This document shows positions 1 to 8,457 of a stretch of 32,734 nucleotides of DNA, one piece after another. Source of the stretch: Lachnospiraceae bacterium (GTDB lineage: Bacteria > Bacillota > Clostridia > Lachnospirales > Lachnospiraceae); the NCBI GenBank assembly GCA_900766925.1, contig CAAFXG010000379.1:1-32734 (forward strand). The letters run 5' to 3'. A model generated the notes under the pieces. That model saw only the letters and a program-made list of their open reading frames with translations, was not told the DNA's origin and made no database searches. Each line of letters starts with the position of its first letter. The stretch's first letter is position 1. The position numbers and the translations under genes are program-made.

Positions 1-121
1 CTGTTTGAATTCCGTTATGCAGGACATTACGAAGAGCCTTTTAAATCAAAAATCATGTTCAGCTTAGGCTTCCATGATTTTTAAGTCTCTTCTCCATAGC
101 ATAACAAAGTCATTCAAACAG
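1..121. repeat. Long imperfect hairpin with 10-bp terminal inverted repeats (MITE-like or structured intergenic element)
   Basis: Bases 1-10 (ctgtttgaat) and 112-121 (attcaaacag) are perfect inverted repeats. Inside them the arms keep matching in blocks: gttatgc against gcataac, gaagag against ctcttc, and a 10-bp inner stem aaaaatcatg (48-57) against catgattttt (73-82) around a 15-nt loop. The whole 121 bp can fold as one long interrupted hairpin. It contains no gene. It could be a MITE-like element or a bidirectional terminator region. The left end coincides with the window edge, so it may extend further. Confidence 0.5.
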
Positions 122-165
122 AATATACTTAGAGGCTGTAGGGAGTATCCAACCCGTTTTTTTAT

Positions 166-195
166 TGCGACAGCCCCTCCTGCGACAGCCCCTCC
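166..195. repeat. Two tandem copies of a 15-bp unit
   Basis: The unit tgcgacagcccctcc occurs at 166-180 and again, exactly, at 181-195. Read on the minus strand it is GGAGGGGCTGTCGCA. Upstream, aggctgt at about 133-139 can pair with the acagcc within the unit. The unit resembles terminal inverted repeats of some IS elements, but no transposase remains nearby, so that origin is only an inference. Confidence 0.6.
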
Positions 196-207
196 ACTCC
201 GTAAATT

Positions 208-1107
208 CTATTCACCGTAACGTTTTAATATTGAAATATATTTTTCTCCAAGTTGACTGAGAGGCATCTTCTTTTTCTTGATGTAGCCAATTGTCATTTT
301 TTCGTCAGATGCTAAAGGAATAGCAACATAACCGTCACCGTTTAATTTCTCACAAATTATTCCTGAACATAGGGTGAAGCCATTCATGCCTGTCATAAGG
401 TTGAGCATTGTGGCACGGTCATCAGCCTTGATAATCCTTTTGTATTCATATGTAGAAAACATCTCCTCTGCATAATAAAATGAATTACTATCACCCTGCT
501 CAAATGAGAGACACGGATAGTCAGCTAACTCGTCAAATGACACATTTTCCATACCTGCAAGAGGATGTTCAGCACTCATATATACATATACGCCACATTC
601 AAATAATGGTACAAATTCCAAATCCCTGTCAGATAGGATTTTATTGATAGCCTTTTCGTTGAACTCGTTCTGGTATATGATTCCAAGCTCACTCCGAAAT
701 TTTTCTACGTTCTCAATTACCTCTGATGTCTTTGTCTCATGAACCGCAAGCTCATAATCATTGAGCTTAAATTCCTCAGCAAGCTTCATGAAGGCTTCCA
801 CAGCAAATGAATAATGTTGCATTGAAACACTAAACTTATTCACCTTGATATTACCGGATGAATATCTGTCCTTAAGCATCTCACTCATCTCAACAATCTG
901 CCTTGCGTAGCTTAAAAAATTCTCACCCTCTGTGGTTACTATTATTCCTCTCTGATTTCTTATAAATATCTCTATCTGCAATTCTTCCTCTAACTCGTGA
1001 ATCGCACTTGATAATGCAGGCTGCGAAATAAAAAGCTCTGCCGCTGCCTTATTCATTGATTTCGTCTCTGCTATTTTCACCGTATATAATAACTGTTGTA
1101 ATGTCAT
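208..1107 (-). CDS. LysR-family transcriptional regulator
   Basis: The 299-residue protein has the LysR layout. Residues 1-60 form a winged helix-turn-helix (MNKAAAELFISQPALSSAIH is the recognition part), followed by a linker helix and a two-lobed substrate-binding-like effector domain from about residue 90 to the end. The length is normal for the family. The ATG is preceded by an AGGTGA ribosome site. It lies downstream of, and in the same orientation as, the ddh terminator, so it should have its own promoter in the 1108-1240 gap. LysR proteins often regulate a divergent neighbour, but none is visible here; the left neighbour is outside the window. Its target and effector cannot be told from the sequence. 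Confidence 0.93.
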   Translation of the reverse strand: MTLQQLLYTVKIAETKSMNKAAAELFISQPALSSAIHELEEELQIEIFIRNQRGIIVTTEGENFLSYARQIVEMSEMLKDRYSSGNIKVNKFSVSMQHYSFAVEAFMKLAEEFKLNDYELAVHETKTSEVIENVEKFRSELGIIYQNEFNEKAINKILSDRDLEFVPLFECGVYVYMSAEHPLAGMENVSFDELADYPCLSFEQGDSNSFYYAEEMFSTYEYKRIIKADDRATMLNLMTGMNGFTLCSGIICEKLNGDGYVAIPLASDEKMTIGYIKKKKMPLSQLGEKYISILKRYGE

Positions 1108-1170
1108 GTTACTTCACCTTTCCATAATGACTTTCACATAGCTTAGCATATTTGAACCAAAAAATCTATT

Positions 1171-1227
1171 TGTAATCACTTTTTTCAATCGAATAAATGT
1201 AATCCAGTCACGTTTTTCAACCGAATA
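1171..1227. promoter_or_regulatory. Imperfect direct repeat upstream of the LysR gene
   Basis: The blocks tgtaatcac...ttttttcaatcgaata (1171-1195) and tgtaatccagtcacgtttttcaaccgaata (second copy about 1199-1227) repeat, with the shared cgaata cores 32 bp apart, about three helical turns. This is the upstream region of the LysR gene, so it may be an autoregulatory site. No convincing -35/-10 pair was found in it. Confidence 0.25.
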
Positions 1228-1237
1228 TTCAATAAAT

Positions 1238-1288
1238 AAAAAGCACCGCCTGTCATACACCAAAAGATGTGGTAAACAAGCGGTACTT
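1238..1288 (-). terminator. Intrinsic terminator of ddh
   Basis: Arms aagcaccgcctgt (1241-1253) and acaagcggtactt (1276-1288) pair at 11 of 13 positions around a 22-nt loop. On the minus strand the stem is followed by TTTATTTATT. It lies about 40 bp after the ddh stop codon and separates ddh from the LysR gene. Confidence 0.8.
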
Positions 1289-1327
1289 CTATATAACAAT
1301 TAATCAGGTAATATAAATCTCATCCTA

Positions 1328-2311
1328 CTATAATAAATGTGCTCTTAATTCCTCACCCGACATATCAGAAAGGTATGCAGGTGCAATATCAAATACTGTC
1401 TTACAGCCTGTCTGACCTTCCTGGTTAAGACGATATACTGCTCTCGCATATGCAGCAATCACTGAGCCGGTAAACTCAGGGTTTGAGTCAAGCTTAAGCT
1501 TATACTCAATTACATGTGTATGCTCGTCATTAAAACCTGTAATACCTGTACGGATAACGCTTCCACCATGAGGAAGACCGCTATGGTTCTTCTGCATCTC
1601 TTCCTCTGTGATAAAGTGTACCGTTGTGTTATAATCAGCAAAATAGTTAGGCATATTCTTAATCTCAGCTTCAATTCTTGCTAAATCTGCACCTTCCTCA
1701 GCAACAACAAAGCATTCTCTTACATGCTTGTCGCGTGTTGTAAGCTCCGGCTGCCTGCCTTCTCTAACTGCATCCATTGCCTCATCTACAGGAATTGTGT
1801 ACTGTCTGCAATCCTTAACACCATCAATACGGCGAACTGCATCTGAATGTCCCTGGCTTACTCCCTTGCCCCAAAATGTATAATCCTTACCATCAGGCAA
1901 AATGCAATTTGCATACAATCTGTTGAGTGAAAACATTCCCGGATCCCAGCCACAAGAAATAACACAGGTCTTGCCAGCCTGCTTAGCTACAGAATCAACA
2001 TTTGCAAAATGCTCAGGGATACGGGCATGTGTATCAAAGCTATCCACAACGTTATATAAACCTGCATACTTTGGTGTCTGTTCCGGAAGGTCGGTTGCAC
2101 TTCCGCCACAGAGAATAAGAACATCTATCTCATCCTTCATATCCTGTAATGCATCCTCAGAATAAACCTTAACACCCTCTGTAATAACCTTCACATCATC
2201 AGGATTTCTTCTTGTAAATACCCCAACTAATTCCATGTCTTTATTCTTGGCAACTCCACATTCAACACCCTTGCCAAGGTTTCCATAACCAAAAATACCA
2301 ATTCTTATCAT
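1328..2311 (-). CDS. ddh: meso-diaminopimelate D-dehydrogenase
   Basis: This NADP-dependent enzyme makes meso-diaminopimelate from tetrahydrodipicolinate in one step, for lysine and peptidoglycan synthesis in the cytoplasm. The 327 residues match the family length. The N-terminus is a Rossmann fold (IGIFGYGNLGKGV, then a TRR phosphate-binding turn near residue 34). The middle has the family stretches CGGSATDLPEQTPKY and SCGWDPGMFSLNR. The C-terminal part has HGGSVIRTG and the dimer/substrate region. An AGGA ribosome site precedes the ATG. The gene has its own promoter and terminator, so it is probably monocistronic and separate from the mannoside operon upstream. Confidence 0.95.
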   Translation of the reverse strand: MIRIGIFGYGNLGKGVECGVAKNKDMELVGVFTRRNPDDVKVITEGVKVYSEDALQDMKDEIDVLILCGGSATDLPEQTPKYAGLYNVVDSFDTHARIPEHFANVDSVAKQAGKTCVISCGWDPGMFSLNRLYANCILPDGKDYTFWGKGVSQGHSDAVRRIDGVKDCRQYTIPVDEAMDAVREGRQPELTTRDKHVRECFVVAEEGADLARIEAEIKNMPNYFADYNTTVHFITEEEMQKNHSGLPHGGSVIRTGITGFNDEHTHVIEYKLKLDSNPEFTGSVIAAYARAVYRLNQEGQTGCKTVFDIAPAYLSDMSGEELRAHLL

Positions 2312-2363
2312 TTTTTGTTTCCTTTCGTAAAATCGAAATTAATAAATAATTTTAAGCACATAC

Positions 2364-2392
2364 ATTATAAAACTAAATTATCGGAAAGTAAA
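2364..2392 (-). promoter_or_regulatory. Sigma-A-type promoter of ddh
   Basis: On the minus strand TTTACT (2387-2392) is followed after exactly 17 bp by a perfect TATAAT (2364-2369), leaving a leader of about 45-50 nt before the ddh ATG. It lies in the 148-bp gap between the second chromate-transporter gene and ddh. The assignment is from consensus match only. Confidence 0.6.
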
Positions 2393-2459
2393 TTCTAAAT
2401 TTTGTACTGTTTATATCAGTATATATGTTTGAGTTTGAATCTCCCCAATAACTAACGCA

Positions 2460-3026
2460 TCAAAATCCAAATGCATATCCTGCTACAATTCCAAAAACAG
2501 CTGACAAGCCTATAATCATAATCGGATGTTTCTTTTTAATTATAAAAAACATCATCAATACAAAAATCGCAATAGATATAATAAATTCCTCAGAGTAAAC
2601 ATTCGCTGCTCTAAGTCCGTCTGGTAAGAATACAGTCTTGCCAACCGAAATCGCCGCTGACAATATAAGTCCCACAACGGCAGGCCTAAGACCCGTCATT
2701 GCACCCATGACATAATTATTGTTCTTAAATTTCTCATAGCATCCGGCAATAGTCAGGATAATAATAAACGATGGAAGCGCCACACCAAGTGTTGCACAAA
2801 AAGCTCCCGGTATTCCTGCCATTTCCATTCCTACATAGGTGGAAATATTCACCGCAAACGGCCCCGGTGTACTTTCGCTGACAGCAACAAAATTAATCAG
2901 CTCCTCATTACTAAGCCAGCCTGACCCTATAACCTCCTTTTGAATAAGCGGAAGCATTGCATAGCCTCCACCGAAGGTAAATAATCCTATCTTGAAAAAA
3001 GTCCAAAATAACTGAAGGAGAATCAT
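2460..3026 (-). CDS. Chromate transporter family protein, short form, second of a pair
   Basis: The 188-residue membrane protein belongs to the short CHR (ChrA half) type. It carries the signature FKIGLFTFGGGYAMLPLIQKE near residue 11 and ESTPGPFAVN near residue 51, followed by several hydrophobic helices. Its ATG overlaps the stop of the preceding paralogue by 4 bp (ATGA), so the two are translationally coupled, as expected for CHR halves that work as a pair. It is the last gene of the mannoside operon. Some family members export chromate, but most short pairs are uncharacterised, and here the context does not suggest chromate. The real substrate is unknown. Confidence 0.88.
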   Translation of the reverse strand: MILLQLFWTFFKIGLFTFGGGYAMLPLIQKEVIGSGWLSNEELINFVAVSESTPGPFAVNISTYVGMEMAGIPGAFCATLGVALPSFIIILTIAGCYEKFKNNNYVMGAMTGLRPAVVGLILSAAISVGKTVFLPDGLRAANVYSEEFIISIAIFVLMMFFIIKKKHPIMIIGLSAVFGIVAGYAFGF

Positions 3027-3580
3027 TGCTTATTCCTCCTTACCGCTACCATTGTACTTACAATTCCAAGTGCAGCACAGCCAATTATAACAAATATAAC
3101 ATTAATATCAACAAATGCTGCCAGAACAAAAGCCGCTATCATAATTACATAGGACAGCAGCTTCTTCGGACACTGTCTGTACATCATATAAAAGGCATTG
3201 ACAATGAGTGCAAGTACTCCGGCCTTTACTCCCCAGAAGGCATAGCGTATAACACTCAGATGCGAGAATTGATTCAACACAAAAAATATAGCTACAATTA
3301 TCAGAAATGACGGAATAATAACCCCAAGAGTTGCAAGTAAAGCTCCGAGAAAGCCTCCGCATTTATACCCAACAAAGGTGGCTGCATTTATTGCAATCGG
3401 TCCCGGCGTGGATTCGGCAATCGCCATAATATCCAATATATCGTCTTCATTAATCCATTTGCGATTGTCGACCAGCTCCTTCTTAATTAGAGGTATCATT
3501 GCATAACCGCCGCCAAAGGTAAAAGCTCCAATCTTAAGAAAAGCAGTAAATAAATATATAAGTCCCTTTTTGTTTTCCAT
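3023..3580 (-). CDS. Chromate transporter family protein, short form, first of a pair
   Basis: The 185-residue membrane protein is paralogous to the next gene, with the same signatures: FLKIGAFTFGGGYAMIPLIK near residue 15 and AESTPGPIAINAATFVGYK near residue 55. It has about five hydrophobic segments. Its ATG directly follows the TAG stop of the isomerase-kinase gene with no intervening base, which implies translational coupling to that enzyme. A transporter of this family tied so closely to sugar metabolism suggests a substrate other than chromate, for example another oxyanion or an organic anion. That is inference only. Confidence 0.88.
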   Translation of the reverse strand: MENKKGLIYLFTAFLKIGAFTFGGGYAMIPLIKKELVDNRKWINEDDILDIMAIAESTPGPIAINAATFVGYKCGGFLGALLATLGVIIPSFLIIVAIFFVLNQFSHLSVIRYAFWGVKAGVLALIVNAFYMMYRQCPKKLLSYVIMIAAFVLAAFVDINVIFVIIGCAALGIVSTMVAVRRNKQ

Positions 3581-5773
3581 CTATTTACTCACCAAAGAAT
3601 CTATTTCCTCTCTGGTCGGCATGGATCTTATGGCACCCTTTTTGGTTGTAATAAGTGATGCCGCCGCATTTGCATAAACAAGCATTTCCTTAAGATTATC
3701 TTCACTCAGATTATCAAGTCCGTTGTCGCAGATGTAATTCAGCACACATCCACAGAAGGTATCACCTGCACCGGTTGTATCTACAACCTTATCCTGCCTG
3801 AATCCGTCTGCACATACTCTGATATCCTTGTAATATGCACGGCTTCCATCCTTACCCATTGTAAGACAGATAAGCTTAATATCAAACTGCTCACGAAGCT
3901 TCCTTATTCCCTCATCATAATCATCCTCACCGGTAAGAAATTGTATTTCATTATCTGAGATTTTAAGTACATCGCAATATGAAAGTGCCGTGAGAATCTG
4001 CTCCTTGGCAGCATCCAAAGAATCCCACAACGGCTCTCGCAAATTAGGGTCTAAAGAAATAATTACCCCGGCCTTTCTCGCGATCTCAAGTGCCTTAAGC
4101 GTTGCCTTTCTCGCATTATCATGTGTCATTGATAATGTTCCAAAATGAAATATCTTCGCATTCTCAATAATATCTCCTGAAATATCATCCTCGTTCAGCA
4201 TAACATCAGCACCCGGTTTTCTGTAAAACGAAAACGAACGGTCTCCATCCGGCATGTTATGCACAAATGCAAGAGTTGTAGGTATTTCAGGATCTTCCTT
4301 AAGGTAATCACTGCAAATACCTATTTCTTCTATCGTTTGCCTTAATTGTTTTCCAAACTGATCCTTGCCCACCTTGCCAATGAACGCTGTGTTCTTGCCC
4401 AGCTTCTGCAAGATTGCAAGTACATTACATGGTGCTCCACCCGGATTGGCCTCAAATAACGGATTACCCTGGTTACTTGTACCATTTAACGTAAAATCAA
4501 TAAGAAGCTCTCCCAATGCAACTACATCAATGTTTGATATAATTGTTCCTCCTCGTACTGCTGCCGCAATCGAAACATTCACCTTACTATAAGGAATTAA
4601 GGTTGCCTGCAGTGCATGATATATATCTGATTTGCCCGGCCATACGGTGCCAATCAGCTCATTGTTACTGTTAAGCTGATGATACCAGGAACCATTTACA
4701 TGATCCAAAACCACCTCATCAAGATATTGCATAAACATGGCATATTCATCTGCATACTTTGAATTATTTGTAACCCTATACAAAACTGCGGATGTGTTGA
4801 TTGCCTCTGCCAATGTCCAATGCATTCTGTCATGCACCACCGGTTTGCCGTTCCAGTCTGTCGTATACACAATTCCCGGCGCACCGTCAGCATTCCATGC
4901 ATCAGCTATAGCCCTGTTATACAAATTTTCTGCTGCCTCAATGTATGGCTTTGAATCGTTACTGTCACTATCATAGGTAGAAAGAGCCCATTGGGTAATC
5001 AGACGACCCCATTCAATTCCATGTCCCGGAGTCGCACCATATGGCTTAAACTGATCCGCCGGCTGTTCCTTATTACACTCAAGGTCAGCGACCCAGTCTC
5101 TGGTAAAATGCTCAGGAATTCTCCAATTATTATCCTTTGCCCAATTAATAACATGATCAATTATGCGCCCTGCCCGGACACGATATTCTTCGCGTCCTGT
5201 TGCGTCAGCCACTGCCAAAAACGCTTCAACAGTGTGCATATTTGCATTCAAGCCACGATAATCATCGAGTCTTGTAAACTCAGTATTCCAGGTATCACAT
5301 GCCAAGCCTTCTTCATCATTCCAAAACCGCAAATCATATAATTCAAGTGCTTCGTCAAGAAGCTCCTTTGCTCCCGGTCTTCCTGCCAAAAGTGCAGAGG
5401 TTGCAGCAAGAATTACAAATGCATGCGCATAACATTGCTTATTTTCCAAAATTTCTCCATTAGCCGTAATTCCCGGGTACCAGCCTCCGTGTTTACCATC
5501 ATACAGTTCCCCTGTTATTCCCTTTATTGCTGCATCAACAAGCTCTTCACTTCCATCATGACCAAGGAGTGTTCCAATGCTGTACACATGTGCCATACGA
5601 CAGGTAATCCATGTTTCTCTCGGACGTTCCTTCCACGGAGTCCCATCATCTCCAAGATAATAGGATGACCCTGCCTCTGATGGAAACCTATGTCCAAAAC
5701 AAAGCAAATCCTCCGTCAGCATTTTCATAAATGCCTTATTTTCATCTGTGTCAATCATATATTTTTTATTCAT
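3581..5773 (-). CDS. Fusion of YihS-type aldose-ketose isomerase and PfkB-family fructokinase
   Basis: Residues 1 to about 395 (numbered from the start used here) are an AGE/YihS-type (alpha/alpha)6 barrel that interconverts D-mannose and D-fructose in known members. Visible marks are TWITCRMAHVYS near residue 55, NANMH (H180), GHGIEWGR (H251, E254) and DIYH (H386), the expected catalytic histidines. After a linker of about 20 residues, residues 415 to 730 are a PfkB kinase with VVALGELLIDF, the substrate motif NPGGAPCNV and DTTGAGDTF with the catalytic Asp at about 671. The protein could convert mannose to fructose and then fructose-6-phosphate. I chose the ATG at 5773 because GAGGTG lies 7 nt upstream; the frame opens earlier at a TTG (5839) and an ATG (5803) with poor ribosome sites. 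It sits between a beta-mannosidase gene and the CHR pair. A YihS/YihV-like sulfoquinovose route is less likely, since no sulfoquinovosidase or aldolase is nearby. Confidence 0.9.
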   Translation of the reverse strand: MNKKYMIDTDENKAFMKMLTEDLLCFGHRFPSEAGSSYYLGDDGTPWKERPRETWITCRMAHVYSIGTLLGHDGSEELVDAAIKGITGELYDGKHGGWYPGITANGEILENKQCYAHAFVILAATSALLAGRPGAKELLDEALELYDLRFWNDEEGLACDTWNTEFTRLDDYRGLNANMHTVEAFLAVADATGREEYRVRAGRIIDHVINWAKDNNWRIPEHFTRDWVADLECNKEQPADQFKPYGATPGHGIEWGRLITQWALSTYDSDSNDSKPYIEAAENLYNRAIADAWNADGAPGIVYTTDWNGKPVVHDRMHWTLAEAINTSAVLYRVTNNSKYADEYAMFMQYLDEVVLDHVNGSWYHQLNSNNELIGTVWPGKSDIYHALQATLIPYSKVNVSIAAAVRGGTIISNIDVVALGELLIDFTLNGTSNQGNPLFEANPGGAPCNVLAILQKLGKNTAFIGKVGKDQFGKQLRQTIEEIGICSDYLKEDPEIPTTLAFVHNMPDGDRSFSFYRKPGADVMLNEDDISGDIIENAKIFHFGTLSMTHDNARKATLKALEIARKAGVIISLDPNLREPLWDSLDAAKEQILTALSYCDVLKISDNEIQFLTGEDDYDEGIRKLREQFDIKLICLTMGKDGSRAYYKDIRVCADGFRQDKVVDTTGAGDTFCGCVLNYICDNGLDNLSEDNLKEMLVYANAAASLITTKKGAIRSMPTREEIDSLVSK

Positions 5774-5835
5774 TACCGGCACCTCTTCTTCATTTATTTT
5801 CATATTTAGTCTCGTTCTTTTTGTATTTTTGACTA

Positions 5836-8286
5836 TCAATTAATATCGTAAACGCATCGAAGCTTCAAATGTTCAACGTTACCACTTATCACCTCCACGG
5901 TTTTACTTCCACCATTCAAATCAAAATAGTTATCGGACAGAATCAGGTCTTCGTTTTCATTTAGAATTTCAACGCTCTTTGCATACGCACCTGCGCAGAC
6001 TGTAATACTGTTTCCCTCCACAGTGGCCTGTAAATGAGGATTCTCATAACGAAAATACTTTGGATACGAGAATATAACCGTTCCCTCAGATACCACGATA
6101 CCTTCCTTATATGCCGCAAAGCTTACATACTCATTATATATATCAACATCAGGTAATTCGACCTTGTCAAGCCACACACTTGAGAGGGCAGGTACCATAA
6201 CTACCTTGGTTTCTTCCCTAAGAATATCTGCCGAAGCATTTCTAAGCTGCCATTTCACTGTTATAGTCTCATCACTCATGGTTTCATTTGTAACATTTAA
6301 CCTGATAGACTTCGGGAAATCAAATGGAAGACGCACCAGCTCCTGTCCGCTTCCAAGCATGCCCTCTTCCTCGCAGGAAATCATAATTGGGGCAAAAAAT
6401 CGTCTGGCATAGTAGTGCAGCGCCTTCATCCTCTGACAGTAATCCACACTGGACCATGATGCCACCGGCCAACAGTCATTAAACTGCCAGTAAACCGCAC
6501 CCATACATCTGCTGTCGTTCCTGTTTCTTCTAAAATGTTCAACACCATAGCGAATCGCATCTGCCTGCAAAAGCTGTGATGCATAAATCACCGTCTCAAA
6601 GGAAGATGGATACTTATATGTCTGCTGCATATAATTCATTATCTTACCGTTGGCAGAACCATTTCTCTGATGCTTCTCCATGATATATGAAAAGATATTC
6701 ATATCACGCTCATCATCCGTAAAGGTTTCTATCGTTTTTTTTGACGGAAATGACTGAAAACCAAATTCAGACAAATATCGGAAATAAAACTTTCTATATT
6801 CCGAAAATGGCTTGTCTCCGTGCCATACATCCCAGTAATGAACATCACCGCGATTCTCGTCCCTCGGATTATCAAAGGAACCTCCCGATGATGGACTTGC
6901 CGGCCAGTAATATACCTGCTTTGCATACTTCTTCATGATTGCAGGGAGTATCCTCTCATACATTATGATATAATCCCTTACTTCACTTTCCTTGCTGACC
7001 CAATTGCGCTCTAAAACAAACTGCTCCATCTCATTATTACCGCACATCAGTCCCAGCGACGCATGATGCCTTATTCTCTTGAGGTTATCTATAAACTCTG
7101 CAGTAATATTTGCCTCAAACTCCGGTGTCAAATCATAAACGGCACATGCAAACATGAAATCCTGCCATACAACCAGCCCCATTTCGTCGCATAGATCAAA
7201 GAAGTAATCATCCGGATAATATCCGCCTCCCCACACACGAATAGAGTTAAAATTGGCAAAAACCGCCTTTTCTAACAGCGTCCTTGTTGTGTCCCTGTTA
7301 ACCCTTCCGAGTAAATGGTCCTCCGGAATATAATCCGCACCCATAGCAAAAATATTTACTCCATTAACGCAGGTTGCAAATCTCTCTCCCCACTTATCAG
7401 GTGTCCTGTCCATTGTAATTGTGCGAAGACCGATTCTTCTAGTCCAAGTGTCAAGAATTGTCCCATCAGGCAATTTAAGCAAAACCGATACCGTATAAAG
7501 ATTCTGCTCTCCATATCCATTCGGCCACCAAAGCTTAGGCTCATCTATTACAATATCATCTGAGGTAGCTGCATTTATTATTTTGTTGCCATCCGGGGCA
7601 ATTATTTCAACCTCTGTTATTAAATCATTCACATGTATATCGGTAACGGCCTCTGTCTCCGGTGTTATTTCAAGTCGCACCCTGCCATCCTCATGGAATT
7701 GCAAAATCTCTACAGAATCAAGTCTTGCAGTGTTAATTCCAAGAAGTGAAACATCTCTCCAGATTCCTGCATCCGGAAGATGAGCTCCCCAATCCCAACC
7801 AAACATGCAATGAGCCTTTCTGATATGTACAAATCCATTCATGGCATCCTCTGTTCCAAGCGTAGGTGACTTTTCAAATGCCTGTGCAATGTATCCGGTT
7901 GGCGAATGGAAATATACCTTCAATATGTTATTTTCAGTTTTAAGAATATACTTTACCTTATACTCCCATATACGGTGCATATTATCCGCATGTCCAAGTC
8001 TTATGTCATTAAGTGTAATATCCGCTATAGTATCCAGTCCATCAAATCTCAAAATCACACTGTCTGATGACAAAATATCCTCATCGCAATCAAAGCATGT
8101 TGTATACTCATAATCATAATCCATGAGCTTTAATGCTTCATCCTCGTTATCCTTCCAAAAAGGATCCTCCATCCTGCCCGCCGCAAGTAAGTCTCCATAA
8201 ACGGAGCCGGGAACCGCAGCATCAATCTGTTCATCAGTTCCTATCTGACGCATTTTCCAATTTTCATGTAATAGTATTTTTCTCAT
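5836..8286 (-). CDS. GH2 beta-mannosidase
   Basis: The 816-residue cytoplasmic enzyme should remove terminal beta-linked mannose from manno-oligosaccharides. The N-terminal jelly-roll opens with ENWKMRQIG and the PGSVYGDLL stretch typical of beta-mannosidases. An Ig-like domain follows, then a TIM barrel with FNSIRVWGGGYYPDDYFFDLCDE reduced here to the motif RVWGGGYY. The acid/base Glu is in GNNE (E419) and the nucleophile Glu in SEFGFQ (E507). Further on, the family stretch GAVYWQFNDCWPV is present. No signal peptide is seen, so substrates must be imported first. GGAGG lies 10 nt before the ATG. It is the first gene of an operon with the isomerase-kinase and CHR genes; its TGA stop precedes the chosen start of the next gene by about 60 bp. 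Confidence 0.93.
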   Translation of the reverse strand: MRKILLHENWKMRQIGTDEQIDAAVPGSVYGDLLAAGRMEDPFWKDNEDEALKLMDYDYEYTTCFDCDEDILSSDSVILRFDGLDTIADITLNDIRLGHADNMHRIWEYKVKYILKTENNILKVYFHSPTGYIAQAFEKSPTLGTEDAMNGFVHIRKAHCMFGWDWGAHLPDAGIWRDVSLLGINTARLDSVEILQFHEDGRVRLEITPETEAVTDIHVNDLITEVEIIAPDGNKIINAATSDDIVIDEPKLWWPNGYGEQNLYTVSVLLKLPDGTILDTWTRRIGLRTITMDRTPDKWGERFATCVNGVNIFAMGADYIPEDHLLGRVNRDTTRTLLEKAVFANFNSIRVWGGGYYPDDYFFDLCDEMGLVVWQDFMFACAVYDLTPEFEANITAEFIDNLKRIRHHASLGLMCGNNEMEQFVLERNWVSKESEVRDYIIMYERILPAIMKKYAKQVYYWPASPSSGGSFDNPRDENRGDVHYWDVWHGDKPFSEYRKFYFRYLSEFGFQSFPSKKTIETFTDDERDMNIFSYIMEKHQRNGSANGKIMNYMQQTYKYPSSFETVIYASQLLQADAIRYGVEHFRRNRNDSRCMGAVYWQFNDCWPVASWSSVDYCQRMKALHYYARRFFAPIMISCEEEGMLGSGQELVRLPFDFPKSIRLNVTNETMSDETITVKWQLRNASADILREETKVVMVPALSSVWLDKVELPDVDIYNEYVSFAAYKEGIVVSEGTVIFSYPKYFRYENPHLQATVEGNSITVCAGAYAKSVEILNENEDLILSDNYFDLNGGSKTVEVISGNVEHLKLRCVYDIN

Positions 8287-8380
8287 CTGTTTAGGTCCTC
8301 CGTATTCTTTTGTCTATAATAAAGTTCAGTGATTGTATTAAGCACAGCTTGTATTGTTTTTATAAGCTTTTACTATAAAA

Positions 8381-8426
8381 AAACCAGCTTATCTGTGGCT
8401 TTATTGTACCATGGATAAGCTGGTTT
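8381..8426 (-). terminator. Strong intrinsic terminator of the GntR/ABC-2 operon
   Basis: A perfect 13-bp stem is formed by aaaccagcttatc (8381-8393) and gataagctggttt (8414-8426) around a 20-nt loop. On the minus strand it ends in a run of seven T. It lies 31 bp after the last gene of the ABC-2 operon and just upstream of the beta-mannosidase leader, so it insulates the two operons. Confidence 0.88.
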
Positions 8427-8457
8427 GTGTAAAAAAATAATTAAAGCTTTACATTTC

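Noticed and set aside
1114..1299. Open frame of 61 codons on the minus strand between ddh and the LysR gene
   Set aside because: It translates straight through the ddh terminator and the LysR leader, has no recognisable features and no good ribosome site.
3581..5773. Sulfoquinovose isomerase plus sulfofructose kinase (YihS/YihV fusion)
   Set aside because: The isomerase half is YihS-like, but the neighbours are a beta-mannosidase and CHR proteins, with no sulfoquinovosidase, aldolase or sulfonate exporter; kept only as an alternative.
5774..5839. N-terminal extension of the isomerase-kinase from a TTG at 5839 or an ATG at 5803
   Set aside because: Neither has a good ribosome site, the extra residues are Lys/Arg/Glu-rich and unlike the family start, and GAGGTG precedes the ATG at 5773.
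8287..8380. Consensus promoter or CRE site before the beta-mannosidase gene
   Set aside because: A TATTAT hexamer is present, but no -35 at a suitable distance and no CcpA-type site could be supported by eye.
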